Assembly (NCBI RefSeq): GCF_900103665.1
Contig: NZ_FNGY01000009.1
Location: 124,001 to 188,000 of the forward strand
From: Pedobacter steynii
GTDB taxonomy: Bacteria; Bacteroidota; Bacteroidia; Sphingobacteriales; Sphingobacteriaceae
Reading direction: 5' to 3'
DNA: 64,000 nt
In this document: positions 34,880 to 44,439 of the stretch, piece by piece
How the letters are laid out: every line of letters begins with the position of its first letter
How positions within the stretch are numbered: position 1 is the first letter of the stretch
Notes under the pieces: generated by a model
What the model saw: the letters and a program-made list of their open reading frames with translations, nothing else
The model's database searches: none
What the model was told of the DNA's origin: nothing
Made by a program: the position numbers and the translations under genes

Positions 34880-37246
34880 TTACTTTTTCAATGTCGTTTC
34901 AAACAGTTTAAAGATCCTTTTATACTCATCTGTCCAGCTCGATGGCTCAACAAAACCGTGGTCTTCAACTGGGTAAACGGCCAGCTCCCAGTTATTTTTC
35001 CCCAATTCTATCAGTCTTTGGGAAAGTCTTACGATATCCTGGAAGTGCACATTTACGTCTACCATGCCATGGCACATCAGTAAATCCCCCTTTAAACCAT
35101 TAGCAAAATAGATCGGCGAACTGCGTTTATAAGCCAGCTCATCATTATAAGGTTCATTTAAAATATTTGAAGTATAGCCGTGGTTGTAATGTGCCCAGTC
35201 CGTAACCGACCTCAGCGCCCCTCCACTCGCAAAAACCTCCGGTTCGTTGAATAAGGCCATCAAGGTAATGAAACCGCCGTAGGAGCCGCCATATAAGCCC
35301 ACATGCTTAGGATCTACATTGTACTTCTCTATCAACATTTTCACCCCATCGACCTGATCTGTCAGGTCTTTTCCTCCCATATGTCTGTAAATCCCTGTGC
35401 GGTGATCTCTTCCATATCCGGAACTTGCCGTATAATCGATGTCAATCACCGTGTATCCATTATCTGCCAGCAAGTTATTAAACATGTATTCCCTGGAATA
35501 CTGACTCCACCAATAGTGCACATTTTGTAAATATCCGGCCCCATGTACAAATACAACTGCAGGGCGATTTGGATGCGGCTTTGATGTAGGGTAGACTCTG
35601 GCATAGACATCCGCGCCATACCGGTTCTTGAAAGAAACCAGATCTGGCTCCCTCCACTGATAAGAATTGAACTCCTTAGAAGAAGAATTTGTCACCTGCA
35701 CAGCCTTTGCTCCTGGTTTATTGGCTTGCAGGTACAACTCCCAGGGCTTGTTCATATACGAATAGTTAATGGCCAGCCATTTTTCATCGGGTGAAAGCGT
35801 CACTTCGTTTCCACCTTTCAAACTCGTGAGCTGTATCAGATTCCCTCCGTTTACGTCAAGTTTGTAAAAATGGGTAATTCCAGGATGCGTTTTATTGCCA
35901 CTGATATAAAATGTCTTTTTGTCTTTGGAAAGTTGTAGTTTTTGCACCTCCCATTTACCGGAAGTCAGCTGTTTCTTTTCTCCTGTTGTGATATTGGCCA
36001 GGTAAACGTGGCTATATCCGCTGGCTTCACTTTGAAAATAAAAGCGGTTTTGATCTACCCATCCGATATTTCTTGGTCCGATGCCAGGCCCGCCAATCCA
36101 GGCTTCATCTCTTTGGCGGTCTATGATGCTGAGGTTACCTGTTGCCGCATCCAGTTTAAGAATCCAAAGGTCCTTATTGTCCAGCGCATCGGCAACCAGG
36201 ATTGCCGCACTTCCTGATTCATTCCAGAAAGGACCACTTAGGTTTACCTGTCGGTCTTCATTCTTTTTCTTACGTTCTTCCAGTTGTTTAGGATAGTCCT
36301 TTACGTAGTCCGGAAGGTCTTTTATTCCAGGAATTTGCTCCGTATGCACGCTATATACCGTATCCCGTTGCTGATCGTAAATAAAGCTTTCATAAGTCGG
36401 TATGGGTTCCCCGACTTTAGTCCGTCCGGCAATATCTTCCGTATATCCGGAGGAAGTTACATAATTGGGAACGATGGTATTTGTTCCACCTGAAGGGGGA
36501 GTGATCAATTTATAACTTACATACCTCGCATCCGGACTGATTACCAGTCCCGTCAAAAACTTTTCTCCAAGATATAGTGCCCTTAAAGGTTTCTCTTTTG
36601 GAGAATCGTTAACCTTATCAAAGATTCCTTTGGCTGGGTTATTTTCTTTATTTTTCTTTTTTATAATGTCAAACAGATTTGTCTGATCTTCTTTTAACCA
36701 GTTACCCTGTACCAAAAGTTTCTTTTTATCCGCAGCTGCGCCTGGTTTTCCTTTCACAAAATTCGTCACCTGACGAATTTCACTGCTGTTCAGGTCCAGT
36801 AGAAAGAGGTTTTCGCCACGTTGAAAAACCACATTCCCATTTTTAAGAAAACCGGCGTTGCTTTCTCTTTCCATCGTACGGGTTAGACGCTGCTCTTTCT
36901 TTGTTTTTAAGTTGTAGAGGTAGATGTCTCCTTCTTTTTCGGCAATTCCCCTGCTGCCATTGTCGGCATACATATAACTCATCCCAATTGAGGACTCTTT
37001 AAGTTTTTCGCTGGCCTTCTCTATTTTTCCTGAAGAGACATTTACCTGATATCCTTCATTTTTCTCTTTATTTTCAGGATTCCAGTCAAAGAATACTGTT
37101 TTGCTATCGGCAGCCCAACGAAAATTGGAAGGAGCTACCCCAAGCCACTTCTGATCCCGCATGATCTTTTCAACGGTAAGAGGGGCAACTTGCTGTGCCT
37201 GTGCAGCAGTGCCTAAAAGCAGAAATAATGCAATTGATTTTTTCAT
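34880..37246 (-). CDS. S9-family serine peptidase (DPP IV/prolyl oligopeptidase-like), secreted
   Basis: The 788-residue protein has a signal peptide ending AAQAQ, a long beta-propeller region and a C-terminal alpha/beta-hydrolase. The catalytic serine is in GLYGGSYGGF, the aspartate in HGMVDVNVHF and the histidine in VEDHGF. It should cleave short peptides, probably after proline or alanine, in the periplasm. Its ATG directly abuts the stop codon of the M14 gene, so it is the third gene of a peptidase operon. Confidence 0.92.
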   Translation of the reverse strand: MKKSIALFLLLGTAAQAQQVAPLTVEKIMRDQKWLGVAPSNFRWAADSKTVFFDWNPENKEKNEGYQVNVSSGKIEKASEKLKESSIGMSYMYADNGSRGIAEKEGDIYLYNLKTKKEQRLTRTMERESNAGFLKNGNVVFQRGENLFLLDLNSSEIRQVTNFVKGKPGAAADKKKLLVQGNWLKEDQTNLFDIIKKKNKENNPAKGIFDKVNDSPKEKPLRALYLGEKFLTGLVISPDARYVSYKLITPPSGGTNTIVPNYVTSSGYTEDIAGRTKVGEPIPTYESFIYDQQRDTVYSVHTEQIPGIKDLPDYVKDYPKQLEERKKKNEDRQVNLSGPFWNESGSAAILVADALDNKDLWILKLDAATGNLSIIDRQRDEAWIGGPGIGPRNIGWVDQNRFYFQSEASGYSHVYLANITTGEKKQLTSGKWEVQKLQLSKDKKTFYISGNKTHPGITHFYKLDVNGGNLIQLTSLKGGNEVTLSPDEKWLAINYSYMNKPWELYLQANKPGAKAVQVTNSSSKEFNSYQWREPDLVSFKNRYGADVYARVYPTSKPHPNRPAVVFVHGAGYLQNVHYWWSQYSREYMFNNLLADNGYTVIDIDYTASSGYGRDHRTGIYRHMGGKDLTDQVDGVKMLIEKYNVDPKHVGLYGGSYGGFITLMALFNEPEVFASGGALRSVTDWAHYNHGYTSNILNEPYNDELAYKRSSPIYFANGLKGDLLMCHGMVDVNVHFQDIVRLSQRLIELGKNNWELAVYPVEDHGFVEPSSWTDEYKRIFKLFETTLKK

Positions 37247-38986
37247 TTAGTTTGTTTTTGAGGCCAGGCCTCCTTTTTTACTGGACACGTTTACCGTAAA
37301 TTTTGTTCCTCCTTTTACAATCCAGCGGACTGTGACATAGCCATTTCCGGGAATGTTATCGACTTTCACATTTGCGACATCTCTTTTTTGCTCTGTGCTG
37401 ATATTCAAATCTCTGTTCTCTACGATCATACCTGCAACCACATTTCCTCCGGTTAAAGATACGACATCCGGGACTTCAATATTATTTTTGATATCCTGAC
37501 TGGAATGGGTAGGAATCATCCGCTCATTGGCGACCACCGCAGTGACCTGCGAAAGACCTCCGCCAAGCTCCTTCACTTCCAACTCTGTGACCTTTAATTT
37601 TGGCGTATGGTAAGCATGATACACGCTGAATGCCATATTCCTGTGGGCATCACTTTCCAGTAAAAAGCCCGGATGTAACCGTGTGTAGGTCTTTTTGAAA
37701 CCACCAATTTCGATATCTCCATATTGAGGGTGTTTGAAAGGATGCCAGTCTACAAAAGCATCCTTCATCAGCAGGTCTTTATCAAAGGTATATTGCTGTG
37801 CCTGAGCTTTGTCATAATCCCCTTCTGTTTTGTTGTAAAGCGAATAATTTGTCCAGAGTTCATTGGAGAAAGTATAAATCCCACGACCGCCATAAAACCA
37901 ATCCAGCTCTCCTCCAAATACAGAATACATGTCCTTATACACAACCAGATAGCGATATCCCGGAAGCAATTCCTCTCCTTTCTTTCCGAGTGCATCATAC
38001 ACCCTGGCATCAAGCGCATTATAGGTATCTGCATCCTCTATTGCCCCTGGTCCTCTCAGGATCATTCCTCCGTTATTGTGATAGGATTGTGCGGCCGCTA
38101 TATTAGGATGTTTCATGGCAAATTCTGCTACGGCACGGTTTTCAGGGATAGAAAAAGGGTATTTATAAGCACCCGACTGCACATAATTTGACTGCCAGTT
38201 CCAACCCCAGTCGCGATTTGGGTCATAAAACCCCTCTCCGTCCTCATTCACCAGTCCGTCGCCGTCGTTATCAGTTCCTTCCTGCCCCAGCAATTCGTAT
38301 TCACCCTGTTCATCTGCCCCAACCAGGATCATCCTGCGGGGATCTGCAACATCAGCTCTAAACCGTCCGTTTACATTTTTTCTGCGCATCATCACAATGT
38401 GGCCATCGCCGTCGAGGTCATCAAATCCATCCTCATTTACCGAACCATCACGATCATTATCGATCGGCAACAATCCTGACCTTGGAGAATGGGCTGTATT
38501 TGCTTTATGAATAAAGCTATCCCTTGCATCCGGATTGATGGTTGGTGCAATATAAAAGGTCTTTTCTGTCAGCAAAGCCTTCACCGCGGGGTTTCCCTGC
38601 TGGAACATTTCCGCCAGATACCAGGCCGTATAAAGGGCAAATTCTGCCCCCTGAATCTCATTGGAATGAATGTTCCCATCAATATACATCGCCGGTTTTT
38701 GATCCGGGTTTCCGGATTTATGGTCTGTAATTGTCATCACCCATAGGTCTTTTCCTTCAAAGGACTTCCCCATTGAGCCCAGCTTTACCAGATCGGGATG
38801 CGCTTGCGCCAATTTTTTGCAGAGGTCTGTTAAAGCGGTATAATCGTAATATCTGTTCCAGCTAATCGGAACTTTAGGGTTCGACGGGCTACCTACCGCA
38901 GCAATAATATTTTCTGGTTTTTGAGCTTTTACCAAAGTGCTGCAAATCATTCCTGCAGCCATCAGCATTATATATTTCATCTTCAT
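37247..38986 (-). CDS. M14-family zinc carboxypeptidase, secreted, active-site intact
   Basis: From the ATG at 38986 this is a 579-residue exported protein. The M14 zinc ligands H107 and E110 lie in DGNIHSNEIQGAE; the third ligand is in QSYHNNGG and the catalytic glutamate in YTFSNELW. An acidic insert with repeated DxDxDG-like loops (DRDGSVNEDGFDDLDGDG, then DNDGDGLVNEDGEG) probably binds calcium. A C-terminal beta-sandwich follows. It should remove C-terminal residues from peptides. It lies between its degenerate paralogue and the S9 gene with gaps of 10 and 0 bp. Confidence 0.92.
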   Translation of the reverse strand: MKMKYIMLMAAGMICSTLVKAQKPENIIAAVGSPSNPKVPISWNRYYDYTALTDLCKKLAQAHPDLVKLGSMGKSFEGKDLWVMTITDHKSGNPDQKPAMYIDGNIHSNEIQGAEFALYTAWYLAEMFQQGNPAVKALLTEKTFYIAPTINPDARDSFIHKANTAHSPRSGLLPIDNDRDGSVNEDGFDDLDGDGHIVMMRRKNVNGRFRADVADPRRMILVGADEQGEYELLGQEGTDNDGDGLVNEDGEGFYDPNRDWGWNWQSNYVQSGAYKYPFSIPENRAVAEFAMKHPNIAAAQSYHNNGGMILRGPGAIEDADTYNALDARVYDALGKKGEELLPGYRYLVVYKDMYSVFGGELDWFYGGRGIYTFSNELWTNYSLYNKTEGDYDKAQAQQYTFDKDLLMKDAFVDWHPFKHPQYGDIEIGGFKKTYTRLHPGFLLESDAHRNMAFSVYHAYHTPKLKVTELEVKELGGGLSQVTAVVANERMIPTHSSQDIKNNIEVPDVVSLTGGNVVAGMIVENRDLNISTEQKRDVANVKVDNIPGNGYVTVRWIVKGGTKFTVNVSSKKGGLASKTN

Positions 38987-38996
38987 GACCTGCAAA

Positions 38997-40640
38997 TTAG
39001 AGGGATACGTCAATCATCTTACTTCCCGAAGAAGGGCTTCCTGCTTCGATACTTATTTTACCGGAACCTTTAATGAGCCAGCTCAGTTCTGTAAACCCCT
39101 TGCCCGGAATAGCCTCCAGTAATTGGCTCTTCCTGCCAGACAGAACAACCTGACCGGTACCCGTATTTATTTTTAGTGCAATTTTTTTAAGGAAATAGCT
39201 CTTTTCCCCAATTTTGGTTAACGTAGGTAAAATGCCCGTATTGACCACTTTTACAGAAACGCGGCTTAATCCCCCCTCCATCTTCTCGGTTTTAAGGCCA
39301 ATCAGATCAACCTGAGGTGCCATCGCCGCAAGAGACAGCAAAAAGTCTGTATGTTTCTTTACTATCCCTTCTACCAGCTGATAGGGAGGATTTGTCAAGA
39401 CAAAAGGATCAAGCCCTCCTACTTCTACCGTTTGTCCGGGGAAATCAGGATGGTTTAGCACTTTCCATTCTGTAAACGTGTTGGTAATGCCCTTACTCTT
39501 TGCCCAGCGCAGGTATTCTGCCGTAGGATCGTCAATCGTAAATGCTTTTTGTTTCGCTGCGCTATCTGGTTTTGCTTTAGGCAACCACCATCCCGGAGTA
39601 CTAAAACTCAACCTGCCATAATGAAAGTAAGCCCATTGGGAAAAATCACCACTTTCCGCAGCAGTTTTAGGCGCATCTTTAACCCCAATAATTTTATTGT
39701 ATTTTTCAGAAACCAATGTATTTACTTTCGCATCAGATTCAGACCAACTGCTAATGATCCTTTTTGACAATCCTGCCGGATTAACCTGTACCGGCCATGA
39801 AAGGTTATTTTGAGGACCAAAAGTAACCACAGCATATACATTAAAGGCATCATAGAGGAAATCAAACAAAGCACGGTTTTCCAATTCGGAGACCGCAAAT
39901 TCGCCTGCTCCCGGAATAAAATTCTTATAATTATAACTGGAATTTCTATTAAAATGTACACCCTCGCCTCCATCTTCATTAAAAGCCCCATCTTTATCAT
40001 TATCCAGTCCTTCCTGCATTAAAAGGTATTGTCCGGTCTCCCCCTTTGCGGCATCCGCAGGAATCAGCGCACGTGGATCTTCAGGATTGAGCCGAAAAGT
40101 GCCTGTAGGATCTGCGATTCGCATCCAGCTGATCTTTCCGTCACCATTAAGGTCATCAAATCCATCTTCTCCGCTTTTACCATCCCGGTCTCTGTCTATC
40201 ACCCTGGCATTTCCACTTCGTCCGTACTTTACTTTCGCAAAATATTGTTCCGTTGCGTCGGGGCTCATATTTGGGAAGACATAAAACGTCTGTTTATTCA
40301 AAAGATTTTTAACGCTATCTGTGCCCGAAGCAGCCAACAACTGTTCTGCAAAGCCTATTGCCAGCTCTACGCCCAGCAAATGAGTTCCCTCAACACCTCC
40401 AACCACCGCAATAGCGGGCTTCTGTTCTACTTTTCCGGTTCCAATGGTCATCATCCATACCTCTTTTCCCGAAATGGTCTTCGTTAGAGATCTGGATTTA
40501 ACCAGCGCAGGATATGTTTTAGAAAGCGCTGTAATTCTTTGCGCCAGGCGGTCGTTACTGCTGTAATCTGCCTGCGCAAAAGCCATCTGCTGGCCGGCAA
40601 ACAAGAGCAGAAACCCATTTAAAAGGTAAAGTTTCTTCAT
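38997..40640 (-). CDS. M14-fold carboxypeptidase-like protein with lost catalytic residues
   Basis: The 547-residue protein has a signal peptide ending MAFAQ and aligns throughout with the next gene's M14 enzyme, including the DRDGKSGEDGFDDLNGDG calcium-like insert and the C-terminal sandwich. Where the paralogue has HSNE, this one has EGTH (E84, H87): the two ligand types are exchanged. The third histidine region reads FGPQNN instead of YHNN, and the catalytic glutamate segment reads FSTPGW instead of FSNELW. Peptidase activity is therefore doubtful; it may bind peptides or help its partner. It is first in the three-gene peptidase operon. Confidence 0.85.
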   Translation of the reverse strand: MKKLYLLNGFLLLFAGQQMAFAQADYSSNDRLAQRITALSKTYPALVKSRSLTKTISGKEVWMMTIGTGKVEQKPAIAVVGGVEGTHLLGVELAIGFAEQLLAASGTDSVKNLLNKQTFYVFPNMSPDATEQYFAKVKYGRSGNARVIDRDRDGKSGEDGFDDLNGDGKISWMRIADPTGTFRLNPEDPRALIPADAAKGETGQYLLMQEGLDNDKDGAFNEDGGEGVHFNRNSSYNYKNFIPGAGEFAVSELENRALFDFLYDAFNVYAVVTFGPQNNLSWPVQVNPAGLSKRIISSWSESDAKVNTLVSEKYNKIIGVKDAPKTAAESGDFSQWAYFHYGRLSFSTPGWWLPKAKPDSAAKQKAFTIDDPTAEYLRWAKSKGITNTFTEWKVLNHPDFPGQTVEVGGLDPFVLTNPPYQLVEGIVKKHTDFLLSLAAMAPQVDLIGLKTEKMEGGLSRVSVKVVNTGILPTLTKIGEKSYFLKKIALKINTGTGQVVLSGRKSQLLEAIPGKGFTELSWLIKGSGKISIEAGSPSSGSKMIDVSL

Positions 40641-40750
40641 GCTGAGGTTTAGGTTATCCCCTGCAATTTATAGAAAAAAGAAATCACATAAACCAAAGCA
40701 CAATAAGGTTTTATAAATGTTACAAGGCTTCCCTGATGCCCATAGCGCAT

Positions 40751-41965
40751 TTACCTGACCACTCTCCCTTTTGAATCGACGTTTACATTAAAAGGATTCA
40801 GATATTCATAGACCAATACCGCAAATTCTCTTCGGGTAATGTTACGTGATGGCTCAAATTCTGTCTTAAATCCATACGTGGTCTTCCATTTCTTTTTCAC
40901 CTCAGTCAGTGTATTTTCCGGGGACTTATTCCCGATTTTACTAACGAGATCCAAGGTGGAAGAGATCGTCATTTGTGATCCTTTATAATCTTCAAACCAG
41001 ATCTGGGCTTTATAGAAGTATTCTTTTATTGGTTCTTTGATCTCCTCAGTACTCACCTCCCTGTTTGGCACAAATGTCAGCAGCCCTGAAGAAATGGCTC
41101 CTTTTAAAAAGCCTGATAAGCCAATAAACTGAACAGCCTTCCAGTTACTGTCTGCAGCCACCACATCTTCGAATGGCAGGATAGAAAGCCGATAACTGAT
41201 CAATTCCCCCTGAATCTTTTTCAGGTTAGACTGCGAAGTCTTCAAGTCAAAAAAAGCCGCATACGCGGCCGTAGCGCCCGCCGATTGTCCCGCAGCAATA
41301 CTTTGCTGATCAGGGTTTAACACGACCAGGTTTTCCTGCCCAGGAATCAGTAAATTATATAATGGAAGGACATTTGAGCTGGAATTGTCAACGGAAAATC
41401 CAGAAGAAATGCTTGTTCTGTACAAATTATCCTTATAGTCCAGCGCTTTCCATTGTTTTTCCTTCATTTTAGGCAACAAGAGCGCTTCGTTAACTTTCCC
41501 GGAAGCATCGGCATGAACCAGTACCGCTGCCCTGATCGTCCGTCCGTCACTCAACTGGATGCTCCAGCCACCTCCTGCTCTTTTCAGTTTTGACCACTCC
41601 CTGGCCCTGATAATCGTCAGGTTTTTGGTGCTGTCGGCCCAGGTTTTAATGACCGCATTGGCACTGGTCTGGTCAATGTAGACCTTACTCGTATCCTTGA
41701 TTCCCTTCGCTTTTCTCATTCTTTTCAGAAATTCAGCTTCCAGGCCGGAGGAGAGGTTTTTATCCAGGGGATGAACTTCACTCATTTCAAAGTTTTGATT
41801 TTCCATCAACAAAATGGTCTTCACTCCTGATACCGCAGACTGAAAACCCGCACCTAAGGCATTATTCCCATTTCCAATCACCAAAACGCCCGTTTTAACC
41901 TTCTGTCCATATCCGAACTGCACCGTTAAAACAAGTATAAAAACAACAAACCATTCTTTTTTCAT
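40751..41965 (-). CDS. Secreted FAD-dependent-oxidoreductase-like protein
   Basis: From the ATG at 41965 this 404-residue protein has a signal peptide ending GYGQ, then a Rossmann-like start VLVIGNGNNALGAG followed by an acidic-ended strand (ILLMENQN), as in FAD-dependent oxidoreductases of the PF12831 type sometimes labelled xanthan lyase. The glycine motif is loose, G-N-G-N-N-A in place of GxGxxG, so cofactor binding is uncertain. AAGQSAGATAAYAA resembles the second FAD contact. The C-terminus (NITRREFAVLVYEYLNPF) looks like one S-layer-homology-type repeat. The substrate is unknown. It is divergent from the aldehyde dehydrogenase gene. Confidence 0.6.
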   Translation of the reverse strand: MKKEWFVVFILVLTVQFGYGQKVKTGVLVIGNGNNALGAGFQSAVSGVKTILLMENQNFEMSEVHPLDKNLSSGLEAEFLKRMRKAKGIKDTSKVYIDQTSANAVIKTWADSTKNLTIIRAREWSKLKRAGGGWSIQLSDGRTIRAAVLVHADASGKVNEALLLPKMKEKQWKALDYKDNLYRTSISSGFSVDNSSSNVLPLYNLLIPGQENLVVLNPDQQSIAAGQSAGATAAYAAFFDLKTSQSNLKKIQGELISYRLSILPFEDVVAADSNWKAVQFIGLSGFLKGAISSGLLTFVPNREVSTEEIKEPIKEYFYKAQIWFEDYKGSQMTISSTLDLVSKIGNKSPENTLTEVKKKWKTTYGFKTEFEPSRNITRREFAVLVYEYLNPFNVNVDSKGRVVR

Positions 41966-42109
41966 CCGTCTATTTCTATTTTTCAATCCCAAAAACAGCA
42001 GAAGTTTCTGAGGCTTTCATTAATCTATAATTTTTTAGATGCCGGGAAAGCTTTCTTATAGCATTAGATCGTTTCATTTTGTATCTTTAAATAAACCTAA
42101 AGCCTTTCT

Positions 42110-43510
42110 ATGATACAAACGATCCATTCCGTTTTTAAAGCTCAGCAAGCGCATAAATATACACTTAGAAATAGTAATGCCACACAACGAATAAATAAAT
42201 TAAGTGCATTAAAAAGCAGCATAGAGAAGCATGAAAAGGACATTTATACGGCCTTACAGAGCGACTTGCGCAAAAGTGAGTTTGAATCTGCAGTAACGGA
42301 AGTCATTTTTATCTATAGCGAGATTGACTTCGCCATAAAAAACCTAAGCAGCTGGATGAAGCCTCAGAAGGTGGGGAAAACCATTACAGGCTTAATGGCA
42401 ACCAACAGAATTTATTACGAACCAAAGGGGCTTTGTCTGATTATTTCCCCATGGAATTACCCCTTTCAGCTCATGATGGCCCCCTTGATCTCTGCTATTG
42501 CAGCCGGGAACTGTGCCATTCTTAAACCTTCAGAATTAAGCTCAGAAACCAGTTCCATTATTTGCAGGATTATTGACGACTGTTTCAGCGAGGAGGAGAT
42601 TTGTTGTTTTGAGGGCGATGCATCACTCTCTACGATTCTTTTGAGCCTCCCCTTTGACCATATCTTTTTTACCGGCAGCACCGCCATCGGCAAGGTTGTG
42701 ATGGAAGCTGCAGCAAAAAATCTGAGCTCCGTTACCCTCGAACTGGGCGGAAAGTCGCCCACCATCATTGATGATACTGCTGATCTGGAACAGGCTGCCG
42801 CGAAGATCGCCTGGGGGAAGCTGACCAATGCAGGTCAAACCTGTATTGCGCCCGATTATATCTTAATTCCAGCAGCCAGACAGGATTCTTTCGTTGAACA
42901 CTATAAAAATGCCGTTACCCGGATGTTTTTTCTCACAGATGGGGAACTTGATCTATCGAGTTATGCAAAGATCATCAATAAAAAACATTTTGAAAGGATT
43001 GAAGGCCTGATTCAGGATGCGTTAAGCAAAGGAGCCTCTATTCCTTTTGGCGGTAAGAAAAAAGCTTCCATTCAAACCATATACCCAGCAGTACTCACCG
43101 GACTTTCAGCCGATTCTGAGATCATGAAAGAAGAAATTTTCGGTCCCGTATTGCCCATCGTCACCTACCAGACAATAGAAGAAGCAATTGAACTGGTGAA
43201 CAGGATGAGCAAGCCTTTAGCACTTTACATCTTCAGTAAGAACAAAAAGAATATCCATCAGATCATAAAAAACACGAGTGCCGGAGGAACCTGCGTAAAC
43301 GATGTGCTCATCCACATCAGCAATCCAAAATTACCTTTTGGTGGCGTAAATGCAAGTGGAATGGGAAGCTGTCACGGGCAATTTGGATTCAAAACCTTTT
43401 CTCACGAAAGAGCCGTTGTGTTTCAATCCAGCCTGGACATGAGCAAGTTAATTTATCCCCCTTATGAGAAGAAAGGCTGGGTATTAAAATGGCTGAGAAA
43501 ATTGATGTAA
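42110..43510 (+). CDS. NAD(P)-dependent aldehyde dehydrogenase (ALDH3-like)
   Basis: The 466-residue protein oxidises aldehydes to carboxylic acids. The catalytic cysteine is in NAGQTCIAPDY and the general-base glutamate in TLELGGKSPTII; the cofactor loop reads FTGSTAIGKVV. Length and the short N-terminus fit the ALDH3 group, which acts on fatty or aromatic aldehydes. The gene is monocistronic; a TATCTTTA near 42081 resembles a -7 box. It converges on the YgiD-type dioxygenase gene. Confidence 0.92.
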   Translation: MIQTIHSVFKAQQAHKYTLRNSNATQRINKLSALKSSIEKHEKDIYTALQSDLRKSEFESAVTEVIFIYSEIDFAIKNLSSWMKPQKVGKTITGLMATNRIYYEPKGLCLIISPWNYPFQLMMAPLISAIAAGNCAILKPSELSSETSSIICRIIDDCFSEEEICCFEGDASLSTILLSLPFDHIFFTGSTAIGKVVMEAAAKNLSSVTLELGGKSPTIIDDTADLEQAAAKIAWGKLTNAGQTCIAPDYILIPAARQDSFVEHYKNAVTRMFFLTDGELDLSSYAKIINKKHFERIEGLIQDALSKGASIPFGGKKKASIQTIYPAVLTGLSADSEIMKEEIFGPVLPIVTYQTIEEAIELVNRMSKPLALYIFSKNKKNIHQIIKNTSAGGTCVNDVLIHISNPKLPFGGVNASGMGSCHGQFGFKTFSHERAVVFQSSLDMSKLIYPPYEKKGWVLKWLRKLM

Positions 43511-43523
43511 GCAATTGGTCTTC

Positions 43524-44351
43524 TTAACCAATTCTCACCGAAGTCATCGTTAATGATCCTCCTACCGCTTTATCGTTAAAAAGAGAAACGGCCTCCTGCT
43601 CCTTTTTTAGCCCCAATGTATACATCAGGGGCAGATAATGTTCCGGCGTTGGAATCGCCAGCATTGCTTCTTTTCCTAGAGTCTCGTAAGCCATTAAAGG
43701 CTGATGCAGGTTATTTAAGATCAGTGATTTAAATTTATCATTGATTTCCAATGCCCAGTCATAACCGCCCCCATTGATCATCTCCCAGCTCATCATCCTA
43801 AGATTATGGACCATATTTCCACTCCCAAGGATCAATACTCCTTTTCTTCTCAGGTCATAAAGCTCCTTTGCAAGGTCATAGTGATACCTCGCATCTTTTG
43901 TATAATCTATGCTCAGCTGAAGTACAGGAATATTGGCCTCAGGATACATATGCCTTACGACCGTCCATGCGCCATGATCCAGACCCCAATCGTGGTCTAA
44001 ACCTACATCAGCACTATGGATTAGTTTTTTCGTTTCCAATGCCAATTCAACATTTCCGGGCGCCGGGTATTCCACATCAAATAAAGCTTTTGGAAAACCG
44101 CCGAAATCATGGATAGTTTTCGGAAAATCCATTGCCGTAATGTGTGTGCCCCTGGTAAACCAGTGTGCAGAGACCACAATAACTGCGGTAGGAACCGGAA
44201 TATCTTTGGCCATTGCCGCCCATTGCGCACTGAATTCATTGTCTTCTATTCCATTCATAGGTGAACCATGACCAATAAATAAAACCGGCATCAAATGGTC
44301 CTGAAAGGGCAAATTCCGGCTAAATGTCCTGAATTGAGTTAAGTTTGACAT
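43524..44351 (-). CDS. ygiD: 4,5-DOPA-type extradiol ring-cleavage dioxygenase (LigB fold, YgiD-like)
   Basis: The 275-residue protein (from the ATG at 44351) belongs to the class III extradiol dioxygenases. Metal-site histidines are visible in FIGHGSPMNGIEDN, VSAHWFTRGTH and VEDHG-like positions near LILGSGNMVHNL. It opens catechol rings with non-haem iron or zinc; bacterial YgiD acts on L-DOPA. An ATG 15 bp upstream (44366) directly touches a TAACTTTA box, so 44351 is preferred; a third ATG at 44291 precedes PVLFIGHGSP. The gene is monocistronic. Confidence 0.88.
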   Translation of the reverse strand: MSNLTQFRTFSRNLPFQDHLMPVLFIGHGSPMNGIEDNEFSAQWAAMAKDIPVPTAVIVVSAHWFTRGTHITAMDFPKTIHDFGGFPKALFDVEYPAPGNVELALETKKLIHSADVGLDHDWGLDHGAWTVVRHMYPEANIPVLQLSIDYTKDARYHYDLAKELYDLRRKGVLILGSGNMVHNLRMMSWEMINGGGYDWALEINDKFKSLILNNLHQPLMAYETLGKEAMLAIPTPEHYLPLMYTLGLKKEQEAVSLFNDKAVGGSLTMTSVRIG

Positions 44352-44439
44352 GAGAATTGGCTGCATTAAAGTTAAGGTTTGGGTATTTCTAAACGCGACC
44401 GCTTAGCCCCGCCCAAACCTTATTTAAGATGGGAATTGA

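Noticed and set aside
44374-44421. AAGGTTTGGG/CCCAAACCTT inverted repeat between the ygiD and yceI genes
   Set aside because: A 28-nt loop and no T-run make it a weak terminator; it overlaps the probable ygiD promoter, so I left it unassigned.
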